From Rikenellaceae bacterium (lineage in GTDB: Bacteria > Bacteroidota > Bacteroidia > Bacteroidales > Rikenellaceae): a stretch of DNA of 64,000 bases. Both the position numbers and the translations under genes were made by a program. Of the stretch, positions 57,195 through 64,000 are shown in pieces (positions within the stretch are counted from its first letter, which is position 1; each line of letters opens with the position of its first letter). The notes below the pieces were generated by a model, which had not been told where the DNA came from, did not search any database, and worked only from the letters and a program-made list of their open reading frames with translations. The stretch is taken from NCBI GenBank assembly GCA_017442365.1, contig JAFRZW010000016.1, positions 270,233 through 334,232 of the forward strand. The letters are read 5' to 3'.

Positions 57195-57806
57195 TTAGTT
57201 GTTTGTCATCAATTCGGCTTGTGCTCCCTCGACCTTCGACAGACGTGTGAGCAGTTGCTCGCTGAGGCTTTGACGTATGGTGAGCGTCATCGTGCAGAGA
57301 TTGTCGAAACACTGTTCGGCGATCTTCGGTTGCAGATCCTTGACGATCTTCATCACCTCGTTCATTGCCATATATGAGAATCGCACCTCGATACGATCAT
57401 CGACCGTGCGCTCGACCACCTGAGCCGCAGCAATAACCTCCGCAGCCGAGGTCTTGTAGGCCTCAATCAGTCCCGAAACGCCCAATTTCGTGCCGCCGAA
57501 ATATCGCACGACCACGATCAGACAATCGGTAATTTCGTGCGAGAGCAACTGTCCAAGTATTGGTTTGCCAGCGGTCGATGATGGCTCGCCATCGTCATTG
57601 GCGCGGAATGATTCGCCTCGCGGGCCCAATCGCCACGCGTAGCAATGGTGTGTAGCGTCGTAATATTTTTTGTACAGCACTTCGAGTCGCTCGCGTATCT
57701 GCTCCTCCGTCTTTACGGGGTAAGCAAAGCAGAGGAACTTGCTGCTCTTCTCCTTGAACAGTGCCTCGGCGTCGGCCTCTATGGTGCGATATACGTCGTT
57801 CTCCAT
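57195..57806 (-). CDS. YigZ/IMPACT-family protein
   Basis: Protein of 203 residues with the two-domain IMPACT layout. The N-terminal UPF0029 domain includes CYAWRLG, FRANDDGEPSSTAGKPIL and VVRYFGGTKLG, and a C-terminal ferredoxin-like domain follows. In other species the family is linked to translation control, but the bacterial role is unclear. It lies between lepB (18-base gap) and pyrB. Confidence 0.9.
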   Translation of the reverse strand: MENDVYRTIEADAEALFKEKSSKFLCFAYPVKTEEQIRERLEVLYKKYYDATHHCYAWRLGPRGESFRANDDGEPSSTAGKPILGQLLSHEITDCLIVVVRYFGGTKLGVSGLIEAYKTSAAEVIAAAQVVERTVDDRIEVRFSYMAMNEVMKIVKDLQPKIAEQCFDNLCTMTLTIRQSLSEQLLTRLSKVEGAQAELMTNN

Positions 57807-57824
57807 TGCTCGGTGGTTGAGTGG

Positions 57825-59183
57825 TTAGATTGTTTTGCGGAACATACGGCTCCAACGGATATTCGCGGGGAAGCTCTTCTCGGGATCGAGTGAGAGCCAT
57901 ACAAACGAAGCCTTACCTACGATATGATCCTCGGGAACGAAACCCCAAAAGCGCGAGTCAGCCGAATTGTGTCGGTTGTCGCCCATCATAAAGTAGTAAT
58001 CCATTTTGAAAGTGTATTCCGTTGCCACTTCGCCATTGATCAGATACTCGCCATCGCGCTCCTCGACCGAATTGCCTTCATACACCTCAATTGCGCGACG
58101 ATACAACGGCCACGTCTGGGCGTTGAGGGCGATCGTTGCACCTTTGGCAGGAATCCACAGCGGACCCATATTGTCGATATTCCAAGTGTATGAGGTGTCG
58201 TTGGGGAAGTAGTCGAGGTTACGCAAATCGTCGTAATAACGCTCCGTAGCAACCACCTTGCGCATTTCGCTGACGGCCTTCTCTTCGGCCTCGGTCAGGT
58301 GCATCGAGTAGTTCAGCCCTGCGCCCGAAACCTCGCTAATGCCCATATTCTTGAACGCCGTGAGGCTGATCGGAGCATTGGTCGTTACGAAGTTAAGGTG
58401 TTGTTTCTCAGAAATTTCGCGTTGAGCAACCCCATTGACAATCACATCGCCATTGACTATCGAGAGCGTATCGCCCGCAATGGCAACGCAACGCTTGATA
58501 TAGTTCTCGCGCTTATCGACGGGGCGAGTGATGATCGTGAAATCCTGCTCCAAACGACGGCGACCCTCGGTGTGCCCATATTGCTGCTGATAGTAGCGCA
58601 GTACGTCGTAATAGGTCTTATCCTGACGCTCCAAAAGTACGGTATCGCCTGCGGGGAAGTTGAATACCACGATGTCGTCGCGCTCGATCTTTCGCAGACC
58701 TTTCAAACGGTGATAAGGGCGCTGAATCGCTTCCGAATAGGACTTTGCGCCCGTCTTCGAGAAGGGCATTGTGTGATGAACAAACGGGAACGAGATCGGC
58801 GTATTGGGCATCTGCGGACCGTATGTAACCTTGCTCACGTAGAGGTAGTCGCCCACGAGCAACGTGCCCTCCATCGACGACGAAGGAATCACATACATCT
58901 GAAACACAAAGATATGGATCACCGACGCCACGACCGTTGCGAAGATAATCGCACTCACCCACTCCTCGGCGGTTCGATAAGCCTTGCTGCGCTCTTTGAG
59001 TCGTTCGTTGATACGGTTCAGTCGCCCTGTTACGAACTTCGAAACATAGACGTCGAAAATGACGATCAGACCCAGCAACCACCACAGATTTCCGGTCCAA
59101 ACGACGAACCAAAGCGTGTAAATGATGGCAGCGAGTGAAAATTTAATCCAACGGTTGGCGAATATCTTTTTGAATTTATTCAT
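57825..59183 (-). CDS. lepB: Signal peptidase I
   Basis: Inner-membrane enzyme that removes signal peptides, 452 residues. N-terminal membrane helices (about 12-45 and 76-96) are followed by the nucleophile Ser103 in PSSSMEG, the general-base Lys in [11 protein letters not shown], and box [18 protein letters not shown] long insert between the boxes is typical of Bacteroidetes LepB. The ATG at 59183 is used; a TTG at 59267 would place the promoter inside the gene. First gene of an eight-gene run. Confidence 0.93.
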   Translation of the reverse strand: MNKFKKIFANRWIKFSLAAIIYTLWFVVWTGNLWWLLGLIVIFDVYVSKFVTGRLNRINERLKERSKAYRTAEEWVSAIIFATVVASVIHIFVFQMYVIPSSSMEGTLLVGDYLYVSKVTYGPQMPNTPISFPFVHHTMPFSKTGAKSYSEAIQRPYHRLKGLRKIERDDIVVFNFPAGDTVLLERQDKTYYDVLRYYQQQYGHTEGRRRLEQDFTIITRPVDKRENYIKRCVAIAGDTLSIVNGDVIVNGVAQREISEKQHLNFVTTNAPISLTAFKNMGISEVSGAGLNYSMHLTEAEEKAVSEMRKVVATERYYDDLRNLDYFPNDTSYTWNIDNMGPLWIPAKGATIALNAQTWPLYRRAIEVYEGNSVEERDGEYLINGEVATEYTFKMDYYFMMGDNRHNSADSRFWGFVPEDHIVGKASFVWLSLDPEKSFPANIRWSRMFRKTI

Positions 59184-59264
59184 TTTTGAAACTTCAAATT
59201 TTGTGTTAAAATGCTTGTTTTCAGGTCGATTTGCCCAGCTTGATTTCGGGCATCTCCCAACGGA

Positions 59265-59296
59265 CAAAGATACAATTTTCGTCGCTGAAAATGAAA
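59265..59296 (-). promoter_or_regulatory. Promoter for lepB and the genes after it
   Basis: TATCTTTG (59272-59265, minus strand) with TTTC, one mismatch, at 59296-59293 after 20 bases. It implies a leader of about 75 bases. Confidence 0.6.
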
Positions 59297-59301
59297 TATT
59301 T

Positions 59302-59333
59302 TTTGACCGTTTTAGTTTTTTATATTATATTTG
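59302..59333 (+). promoter_or_regulatory. Promoter for truA
   Basis: TTTG at 59302-59305, a 20-base spacer and TATATTTG at 59326-59333, 37 bases before the ATG. Confidence 0.7.
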
Positions 59334-59370
59334 TTGGCAATTTATGTGGTAATATAGGGTTTCGAAGCTT

Positions 59371-60129
59371 ATGCGATACTTTATCGAGTTGCGTTACGAC
59401 GGTACGGCCTATTGTGGTTGGCAACGTCAGAAGTCGGCTCCTTCGGTGCAGCAGTGCATCGAGCAGGGGCTCTCTACCCTTCTGCGTTGCCCGACCGAGA
59501 TTGTGGGTGCTGGACGCACCGATACAGGTGTTCACGCGTCGTACTACGTAGCTCATTTCGACGCAGCGCAACCGATTGCCGATACATCGAGCTTTACCTA
59601 CCATCTAAACGCAATTCTACCCCGCGATATTGCGGTGATGAGCATTTCGCAAGTGGCTGACGACGCTCACGCTCGCTTTGACGCAGTGCGCCGCGAGTAT
59701 CGCTATCGTATTGAGCCTAAGAAGAATCCATTTACTCGTACCCACTCGTGGCAGTACTATGTGCCGTTAGATGTCGAGGCGATGAACGAGGCCGCAGCGC
59801 GGTTGTTTGATTTTGAGGATTTCACCTCGTTTGCCAAACTCAATTCGAACAATACGACCAATATCTGCCATATTTTTGAGGCTCGTTGGCAAGTGCTGGA
59901 CGATGGAGTTTTGGAATTTACGATTGCTGCCGACCGCTTCCTGCGTAATATGGTGCGCGCGATTGTTGGGACGTTGGTCGATGTCGGTATGGGTAAGCTG
60001 ACCCCTGAGGGTTTTGCCGAGATTGTAGCTGCACGCGATCTGTCGCGTTCGTCGGGATCGGCGCCTGCGCAGGGTCTGTTTTTGAACGATGTGCAATATC
60101 CGCCCGAAGTGTTCGAACGACGTAATTGA
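59371..60129 (+). CDS. truA: tRNA pseudouridine synthase A
   Basis: Modifies U38-40 in the tRNA anticodon arm, 252 residues. The catalytic Asp51 sits in GAGRTDTGVHA. The opening RYFIELRYDGTAYCGWQRQ and the C-terminal FLRNMVRAIVGTL are typical. The length is normal. It is divergent from lepB and followed by a small membrane-protein gene. Confidence 0.96.
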   Translation: MRYFIELRYDGTAYCGWQRQKSAPSVQQCIEQGLSTLLRCPTEIVGAGRTDTGVHASYYVAHFDAAQPIADTSSFTYHLNAILPRDIAVMSISQVADDAHARFDAVRREYRYRIEPKKNPFTRTHSWQYYVPLDVEAMNEAAARLFDFEDFTSFAKLNSNNTTNICHIFEARWQVLDDGVLEFTIAADRFLRNMVRAIVGTLVDVGMGKLTPEGFAEIVAARDLSRSSGSAPAQGLFLNDVQYPPEVFERRN

Positions 60130-60167
60130 TTGAAAAACTATTGTTTAACCTTAAATAATTAAACTCT

Positions 60168-60344
60168 ATGTCAACTATTATTTATTGGATTGGTGTCATT
60201 CTGACCATTTGGTGTGTATGGGATCTGTTCACACACAAGACCATTAGCATTTTGTGGAAGATCGTGATTGCAATTATTCTGCTGAGTTGCAGTTGGATCG
60301 GTTTGCTGATTTACTACTTCTTCTTGCGCGACAAGATTAAGTAA
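60168..60344 (+). CDS. 58-residue membrane protein, PLDc_N-like
   Basis: A short gene starting at ATG 60168 and ending TAA 60342-60344. It encodes two hydrophobic helices (about 4-20 and 29-50). The pattern WCVWDLF...LWKIVIAIILLSCSWIGLLIYYFF resembles the PLDc_N (cardiolipin synthase N-terminal) membrane domain found as stand-alone small proteins. It is 38 bases after truA and precedes a hairpin at 60368-60395. Function unknown; a membrane-lipid or protein-assembly role is inference. Confidence 0.75.
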   Translation: MSTIIYWIGVILTIWCVWDLFTHKTISILWKIVIAIILLSCSWIGLLIYYFFLRDKIK

Positions 60345-60367
60345 TCCATTCTGCTATGAACAGAATA

Positions 60368-60395
60368 CCGCCCGACTTCTGCTGAGGTCGGGCGG
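60368..60395 (+). terminator. Hairpin after the PLDc_N-like gene
   Basis: A perfect 9-base GC-rich stem (60368-60376 with 60387-60395) with a 10-base loop. The T run after it is weak. Confidence 0.6.
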
Positions 60396-60474
60396 ATTGC
60401 TTATTAGTAGTTGAACATTACGTTGAGGGTGAATGTTATTCGATATTTTTTGCAAAAAAAACATTTGCAATTCC

Positions 60475-60515
60475 AAATAAAAAACGCCCGATTTCGCGTT
60501 GAATCGAGCGTTTTC
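60475..60515 (-). terminator. Terminator after lpd
   Basis: Stem AAAACGC-CGATT (60481-60493) with AATCG-GCGTTTT (60502-60514), one mismatch. The minus-strand transcript then meets a U run. Confidence 0.8.
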
Positions 60516-60532
60516 TATGAAAATTTTGGATT

Positions 60533-61924
60533 TTATCCGTGGATAGCGTGTCCCAGAGCCGCCTCGGCTGCCTCCATCACCGCCTCGTTCATTGTCGGGT
60601 GCGGGTGGATTGTGTGCGCCAGAACCTCAGCCGTCGCGCCCAATGCTTTGGCCACAGTCGGCTCGGCGATCATCTCCGTAACGTTCATACCCACGAAGTG
60701 AGCACCAATCAGTTTGTCGGTTGCGGCGTCAAATAACAACTTCACAAAACCGTCGCGTTCGCCTGCCGCAGCAGCCTTACCCGACGCCGTGAATTGGAAT
60801 CGTCCGACCTTCAATTCGATACCCTTCTCCGCAGCCTGCTTTTCGGTCAAACCAACCGACGCAACCTCGGGCGAAGTATAGACACACGAAGGAATGGTCG
60901 AGTAATCCACAGGTTGAGGTGAGCGACCGCAAATCGCATCAACACAATGAATTGCCTCAGCCGATGCAACGTGCGCCAATGCGGGTGTGGGGATCAAATC
61001 GCCAATCGCATAGATACCCTCGACGGCTGTCTGATAGTGCTCATCGACCTTGATTTTGTCGCGCTCCAATTCGATTCCGACCTTCTCCAAGCCGATGTTT
61101 CCGGTGTTGGTTTTGATACCGACAGCCGCCAGAACCATATCTGCAACGAGTGTCTCAGCACCCTTCTTACCCTCGATATCGACCTCGCAGCGACCCTCGT
61201 CATTGACGCGAGCGGCCTTTACGGTTGTGCCCGTATAGACCGTTGCGCGCATCTTGCGGAAGGCACGCTCCATCGTTTTCGATACTTCCTCGTCTTCGAG
61301 CGGCATAAGGTTGGGCAGATACTCCACAATGGTAACCTTAACGCCCAACTGCGCAAACAGAAAAGCAAACTCGCTACCGATCGCACCCGATCCGATCACT
61401 ACGATTGATTCGGGCAACTCTTTGATAACCAATGCCTCGCGCGAGGTGATAATCTTCTCGCCATCGACGGGGATAAAGGGCATTTGACGCGGGCGAGCAC
61501 CCGTAGCCAAGATAATGTGATCGGCCTCATAGAGCGTGCGACCCTCCTCGTTATCGACCGCCACGACGCCCTTGCTCTCGATCGACCCGTGGCCGCGCAG
61601 AACGTCGATTTTGTTCTTCTTCATCAGGAAGTCGATACCCTTGCTCATTGTCTCGGCAACGCCACGGCTGCGAGCTACGATCTTCGAGATGTCGGCTTTT
61701 GCCTCTCCCTCGATGTCGATACCGTATGCGGCAGCATTCTTGACGTAATGATAGACCGACGCACTCTTCAAAAGCGCCTTTGTCGGAATACAACCCCAAT
61801 TTAAGCAGACGCCACCCAACGCCTCGCGCTCGACGATTGCGGTGCGTTTGCCAGCCTGTGCAGCACGTACGGCAGCTACATAACCACCGGGGCCGCTACC
61901 GATAACTATAATATCGTATTTCAT
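60533..61924 (-). CDS. lpd: Dihydrolipoyl dehydrogenase
   Basis: FAD/NAD disulfide oxidoreductase of 463 residues, the E3 part of 2-oxoacid dehydrogenase or glycine cleavage complexes. The FAD loop GSGPGGYVAA is at 9-18, and the redox pair is Cys40 and Cys45 in GGVCLNWGCIPT. The catalytic HPHPT is near the C-terminus. No E1 or E2 genes are adjacent. It is 16 bases downstream of the C69 dipeptidase gene. Confidence 0.96.
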   Translation of the reverse strand: MKYDIIVIGSGPGGYVAAVRAAQAGKRTAIVEREALGGVCLNWGCIPTKALLKSASVYHYVKNAAAYGIDIEGEAKADISKIVARSRGVAETMSKGIDFLMKKNKIDVLRGHGSIESKGVVAVDNEEGRTLYEADHIILATGARPRQMPFIPVDGEKIITSREALVIKELPESIVVIGSGAIGSEFAFLFAQLGVKVTIVEYLPNLMPLEDEEVSKTMERAFRKMRATVYTGTTVKAARVNDEGRCEVDIEGKKGAETLVADMVLAAVGIKTNTGNIGLEKVGIELERDKIKVDEHYQTAVEGIYAIGDLIPTPALAHVASAEAIHCVDAICGRSPQPVDYSTIPSCVYTSPEVASVGLTEKQAAEKGIELKVGRFQFTASGKAAAAGERDGFVKLLFDAATDKLIGAHFVGMNVTEMIAEPTVAKALGATAEVLAHTIHPHPTMNEAVMEAAEAALGHAIHG

Positions 61925-61940
61925 TGTCTTATAGCGTGTT

Positions 61941-63620
61941 TTATTTGATTACTTTAAGCGTTTCGCCAGCATCGTTAGCCACTGCACGCTTCCACTTCTC
62001 GTCATAACCGGGGAACATCGGCATTTCGGGAATCGCACGACCCTGACCATTATCTTTGAACGAGCCGTCCTCATTCTGGCGCTTCACGTTACCGTCGATA
62101 TACTTAACGAGCAGATACTGATCCAGAGCCGACCACTCAGCAAACAATTTCTGTGCCTTCTCAACCGAGTAGCGTGTTACGAACTCTTGCGCCTTCTTGG
62201 AGCTCTTTTTGTAGAGCGCAACTGCCTGAGCGTCAATATCAGCCAACTCAGCCAAACGAGCATTCTCCCAAGCGTCCACCTTGCCACGTACCTCCGAGCC
62301 AATCATATTGTAGCGCAGATAGGCGAAATTCGAAATGCGGTTGAACAGCCAGAATGCCGACGTAGGCGAATACTCCATCATCGAGCCATTGCCCTCAGCG
62401 AAACACTCGGGAACTTCGTTTGTCGAGCAGTAGATCGGGGTCAGAGCCGATGTCGATGCGTCGTCCACACCAAACCACAGCACGCCACCAATCGGATTGG
62501 GCAGCCAATTACGAGCCTGAGCCACGATCCAGAAACCGGTCTGCTGCGTAGCTGTTGCACGCTCGTTGGTGTATTCTACTCCATCAACCTCCCAACTCAT
62601 TGGACGCCAACGATATGGCAAACCGTTGCCACCAGCGCCTACATCTTTGGTCATATCCATCGGAGTACCCTCATAGTGGTCGCGCATAGCGTCGAAAACC
62701 ATCTTTGCCGAAACCTTCGCGCGAGGCTTAACCCACAGAGGCATACGGTTTTTGGGGTTATGGCCCATTGCATAGTCGAGGTACTGATCCATACCGTCGG
62801 CAACCATACGGAAGAAACTCCAAACGCGAGCCTCGCAACCGCGTAATGCCGAGAAATCAGCGGGTGCGTATGTGTCGCAGAAACTGAAATCGTTGTCCGA
62901 ACCCTCGTACAGACCCGCCTCGCGTGCGAACGAGATTACGTCGTCCGAATAGATGCAATTTTCGGGGTCGTTCTTCGGGAAGGTCGAGATGCGCGAGTGG
63001 TTTGCGTGAGCGCTGACATAACCGTCGGGCACGCGACGAGCCACATATACGATACCTTTATTAATATTGTCGCCACGCTCGTTGAGCTTGCAACCCTTGC
63101 CGATCAACTCCATAATCCACACCTCGTTAGCGTCGGCAATGGTGAATGACTCGCCGCTCGATGCGTAACCGTATTCCTCAGTCAGAGAAACGATTACGTC
63201 GATTGCCTCACGTGCCGTTTTAGCTCGTTGCAGGGTGATGTAGATCAGCGAGCCGTAGTCCATAATGCCTGTCGAATCCTCCAATTCGGGACGACCGCCA
63301 AAGGTTGTTTCGGTGATGATGAGCGAGTGCTCGTTCATATTACCAACGGTCGAATAGGTGCGCTCGGCTTGTTTGATCTGACCCATATAACGACCACTAT
63401 CCCAATCATATACGGGCATATAAGTACCTTTGGGATAACCCTTCTTGGGGGCGTTGTACTTGTAGAGTGCGCCATAGAGCTGGTGCGAATCGGCGGCATA
63501 GCTGACGATGATCGAGCCATCGGTCGAAGCTCCGCGCGTAACGATAAAGTTGGTGCAGGCCAAAGCCACGCCCGAGGCGAGCAGAGCGACTGCGGTGAGT
63601 AGAGTTCTTAAACGTGTCAT
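61941..63620 (-). CDS. Exported C69-family dipeptidase
   Basis: Ntn-hydrolase-fold dipeptidase of 559 residues. A signal peptide ends at ALA, exposing Cys22 (CTNFIV), the predicted N-terminal nucleophile. The family pattern GNMNEHSLIITETTFGGR is clear, and the length is normal. Acts in the periplasm or outside on short peptides. It has a -7 promoter element and a 15-base palindrome just upstream. lpd follows. Confidence 0.93.
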   Translation of the reverse strand: MTRLRTLLTAVALLASGVALACTNFIVTRGASTDGSIIVSYAADSHQLYGALYKYNAPKKGYPKGTYMPVYDWDSGRYMGQIKQAERTYSTVGNMNEHSLIITETTFGGRPELEDSTGIMDYGSLIYITLQRAKTAREAIDVIVSLTEEYGYASSGESFTIADANEVWIMELIGKGCKLNERGDNINKGIVYVARRVPDGYVSAHANHSRISTFPKNDPENCIYSDDVISFAREAGLYEGSDNDFSFCDTYAPADFSALRGCEARVWSFFRMVADGMDQYLDYAMGHNPKNRMPLWVKPRAKVSAKMVFDAMRDHYEGTPMDMTKDVGAGGNGLPYRWRPMSWEVDGVEYTNERATATQQTGFWIVAQARNWLPNPIGGVLWFGVDDASTSALTPIYCSTNEVPECFAEGNGSMMEYSPTSAFWLFNRISNFAYLRYNMIGSEVRGKVDAWENARLAELADIDAQAVALYKKSSKKAQEFVTRYSVEKAQKLFAEWSALDQYLLVKYIDGNVKRQNEDGSFKDNGQGRAIPEMPMFPGYDEKWKRAVANDAGETLKVIK

Positions 63621-63633
63621 AAGTAATCAAATA

Positions 63634-63648
63634 TGTAGTTTAACTACA
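63634..63648. promoter_or_regulatory. 15-base palindrome TGTAGTTTAACTACA before the C69 gene
   Basis: A perfect dyad with a single central base. It overlaps the edge of the -7 element and so is a possible operator. Confidence 0.4.
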
Positions 63649-63654
63649 AATATA
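63647..63654 (-). promoter_or_regulatory. Promoter -7 element for the C69 dipeptidase gene
   Basis: Reads TATATTTG on the minus strand, 27 bases before the ATG. No clear -33 element. Confidence 0.45.
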
Positions 63655-63659
63655 CTAAG

Positions 63660-64000
63660 AACTTGCGTAAAAATGGCAGGATGAGGGTGAAATTTGATAA
63701 GTGGTTGGTACATATACCACTTTTGTGTTACCTCACCATATTGTTAATTTCGGCAGAAGGAGCCGTATATGGTGGGTATTAGAGAAAGAATTGCTACCTA
63801 TCCGTTGCCTTTTTATGGAAGGGAAAGTTGGTAGAAACAGCATCTTTAATCTCTTGCACATACCCTACAACAGCCAAAAAGAACGCTTGTTTTTTCTATC
63901 ATTGCACTGACAAAGGTAATCATTTTTTCTCGTTGGAAGAAAAATACGGGAATGAGATTAATTGTCAAGTACTTGTTGCCTTGTTCCGCTATGTTCTACA
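63660..64000. other. Non-coding, structured right-edge region of unlike composition
   Basis: No convincing gene. Two nested hairpins are seen: AAGTGG (63699-63704) with CCACTT (63717-63722) enclosing GGTA/TACC, and CACCATAT (63734-63741) with ATATGGTG (63767-63774) enclosing CGGC/GCCG. A -7-like element TACCTTTG lies on the minus strand (63918-63911). The base and word use differ from the preceding 60 kb. It may be a leader RNA or the edge of an inserted element that continues beyond the window. Confidence 0.45.

Noticed and set aside
63701..63910. 69-codon open frame on the plus strand at the right edge
   Set aside because: No ribosome-binding site, no domain, and it crosses two strong hairpins; treated as non-coding.

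Overview
The window is a gene-dense chromosomal segment of a Bacteroidales bacterium. The best guess is the Rikenellaceae/Alistipes side, but family level is inference. The evidence is promoters of the Bacteroidetes type (TTTG, 19-21 bases, TAnnTTTG) upstream of many genes, and a gene set and order typical of gut anaerobes: a reverse rubrerythrin, an FtsK-LolA pair, a fused PurL, pyrB-pyrI, a C69 dipeptidase and a plant-type acyl-ACP thioesterase. Coding DNA is near 50% GC with many TCG/CGA-rich stretches. No tRNA, rRNA, transposase or CRISPR array was seen. One RNA gene is clear, the small SRP RNA (ffs).

Layout. 1-2850 (+): end of a membrane protein gene, a sigma-54 activator, lptE, a TPR-like protein and secG. 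16790-3051 (-): a run of eight genes, plsC-parE-parC-aroK-purL-murI-ftsK-lolA. 17034-19843 (+): fabD, then a ROK regulator with a GNAT acetyltransferase. 19876-25362: mltG (-), ffs (+), thioesterase (-), then a TPR protein and an MFS transporter (-). 25591-27560 (+): purA and an OmpA-like lipoprotein. 27632-29773 (-): small lipoprotein, prs, engB. 29926-30999 (+): M19 dipeptidase. 34251-31073 (-): nitrilase, TSUP permease, metallo-hydrolase, SDR. 34360-35975 (+): CvfB-like S1 protein and a methyltransferase. 37908-36056 (-): thioredoxin-like lipoprotein and folD. 38114-38662 (+): reverse rubrerythrin. 38726-41273: AT-rich patch with an acyltransferase, an XRE-type regulator and 630 bases of non-coding DNA. 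47558-41274 (-): dnaA, bcp, recA, relA/spoT, a small membrane protein and HIT. 47793-49532 (+): phosphoglucomutase. 59183-49613 (-): lepB-yigZ-pyrB-pyrI-uvrA-M16 protease-O-methyltransferase-glycosidase. 59371-60344 (+): truA and a 58-residue membrane protein. 63620-60533 (-): C69 dipeptidase and lpd. 63660-64000 is non-coding, structured and unlike the rest.

Most genes are housekeeping: DNA topology, segregation and repair (parCE, ftsK, uvrA, recA, dnaA), envelope building (plsC, murI, lptE, lolA, secG, lepB, mltG), purine and pyrimidine synthesis (purL, purA, prs, pyrBI), fatty acid synthesis (fabD) and the stringent response. No complete undescribed system stands out. The spots most worth a second look are the repeated TTACA..TGTAA dyads beside the XRE regulator, the eight-G tract in the neighbouring acyltransferase, and the foreign-looking structured DNA at the right edge.
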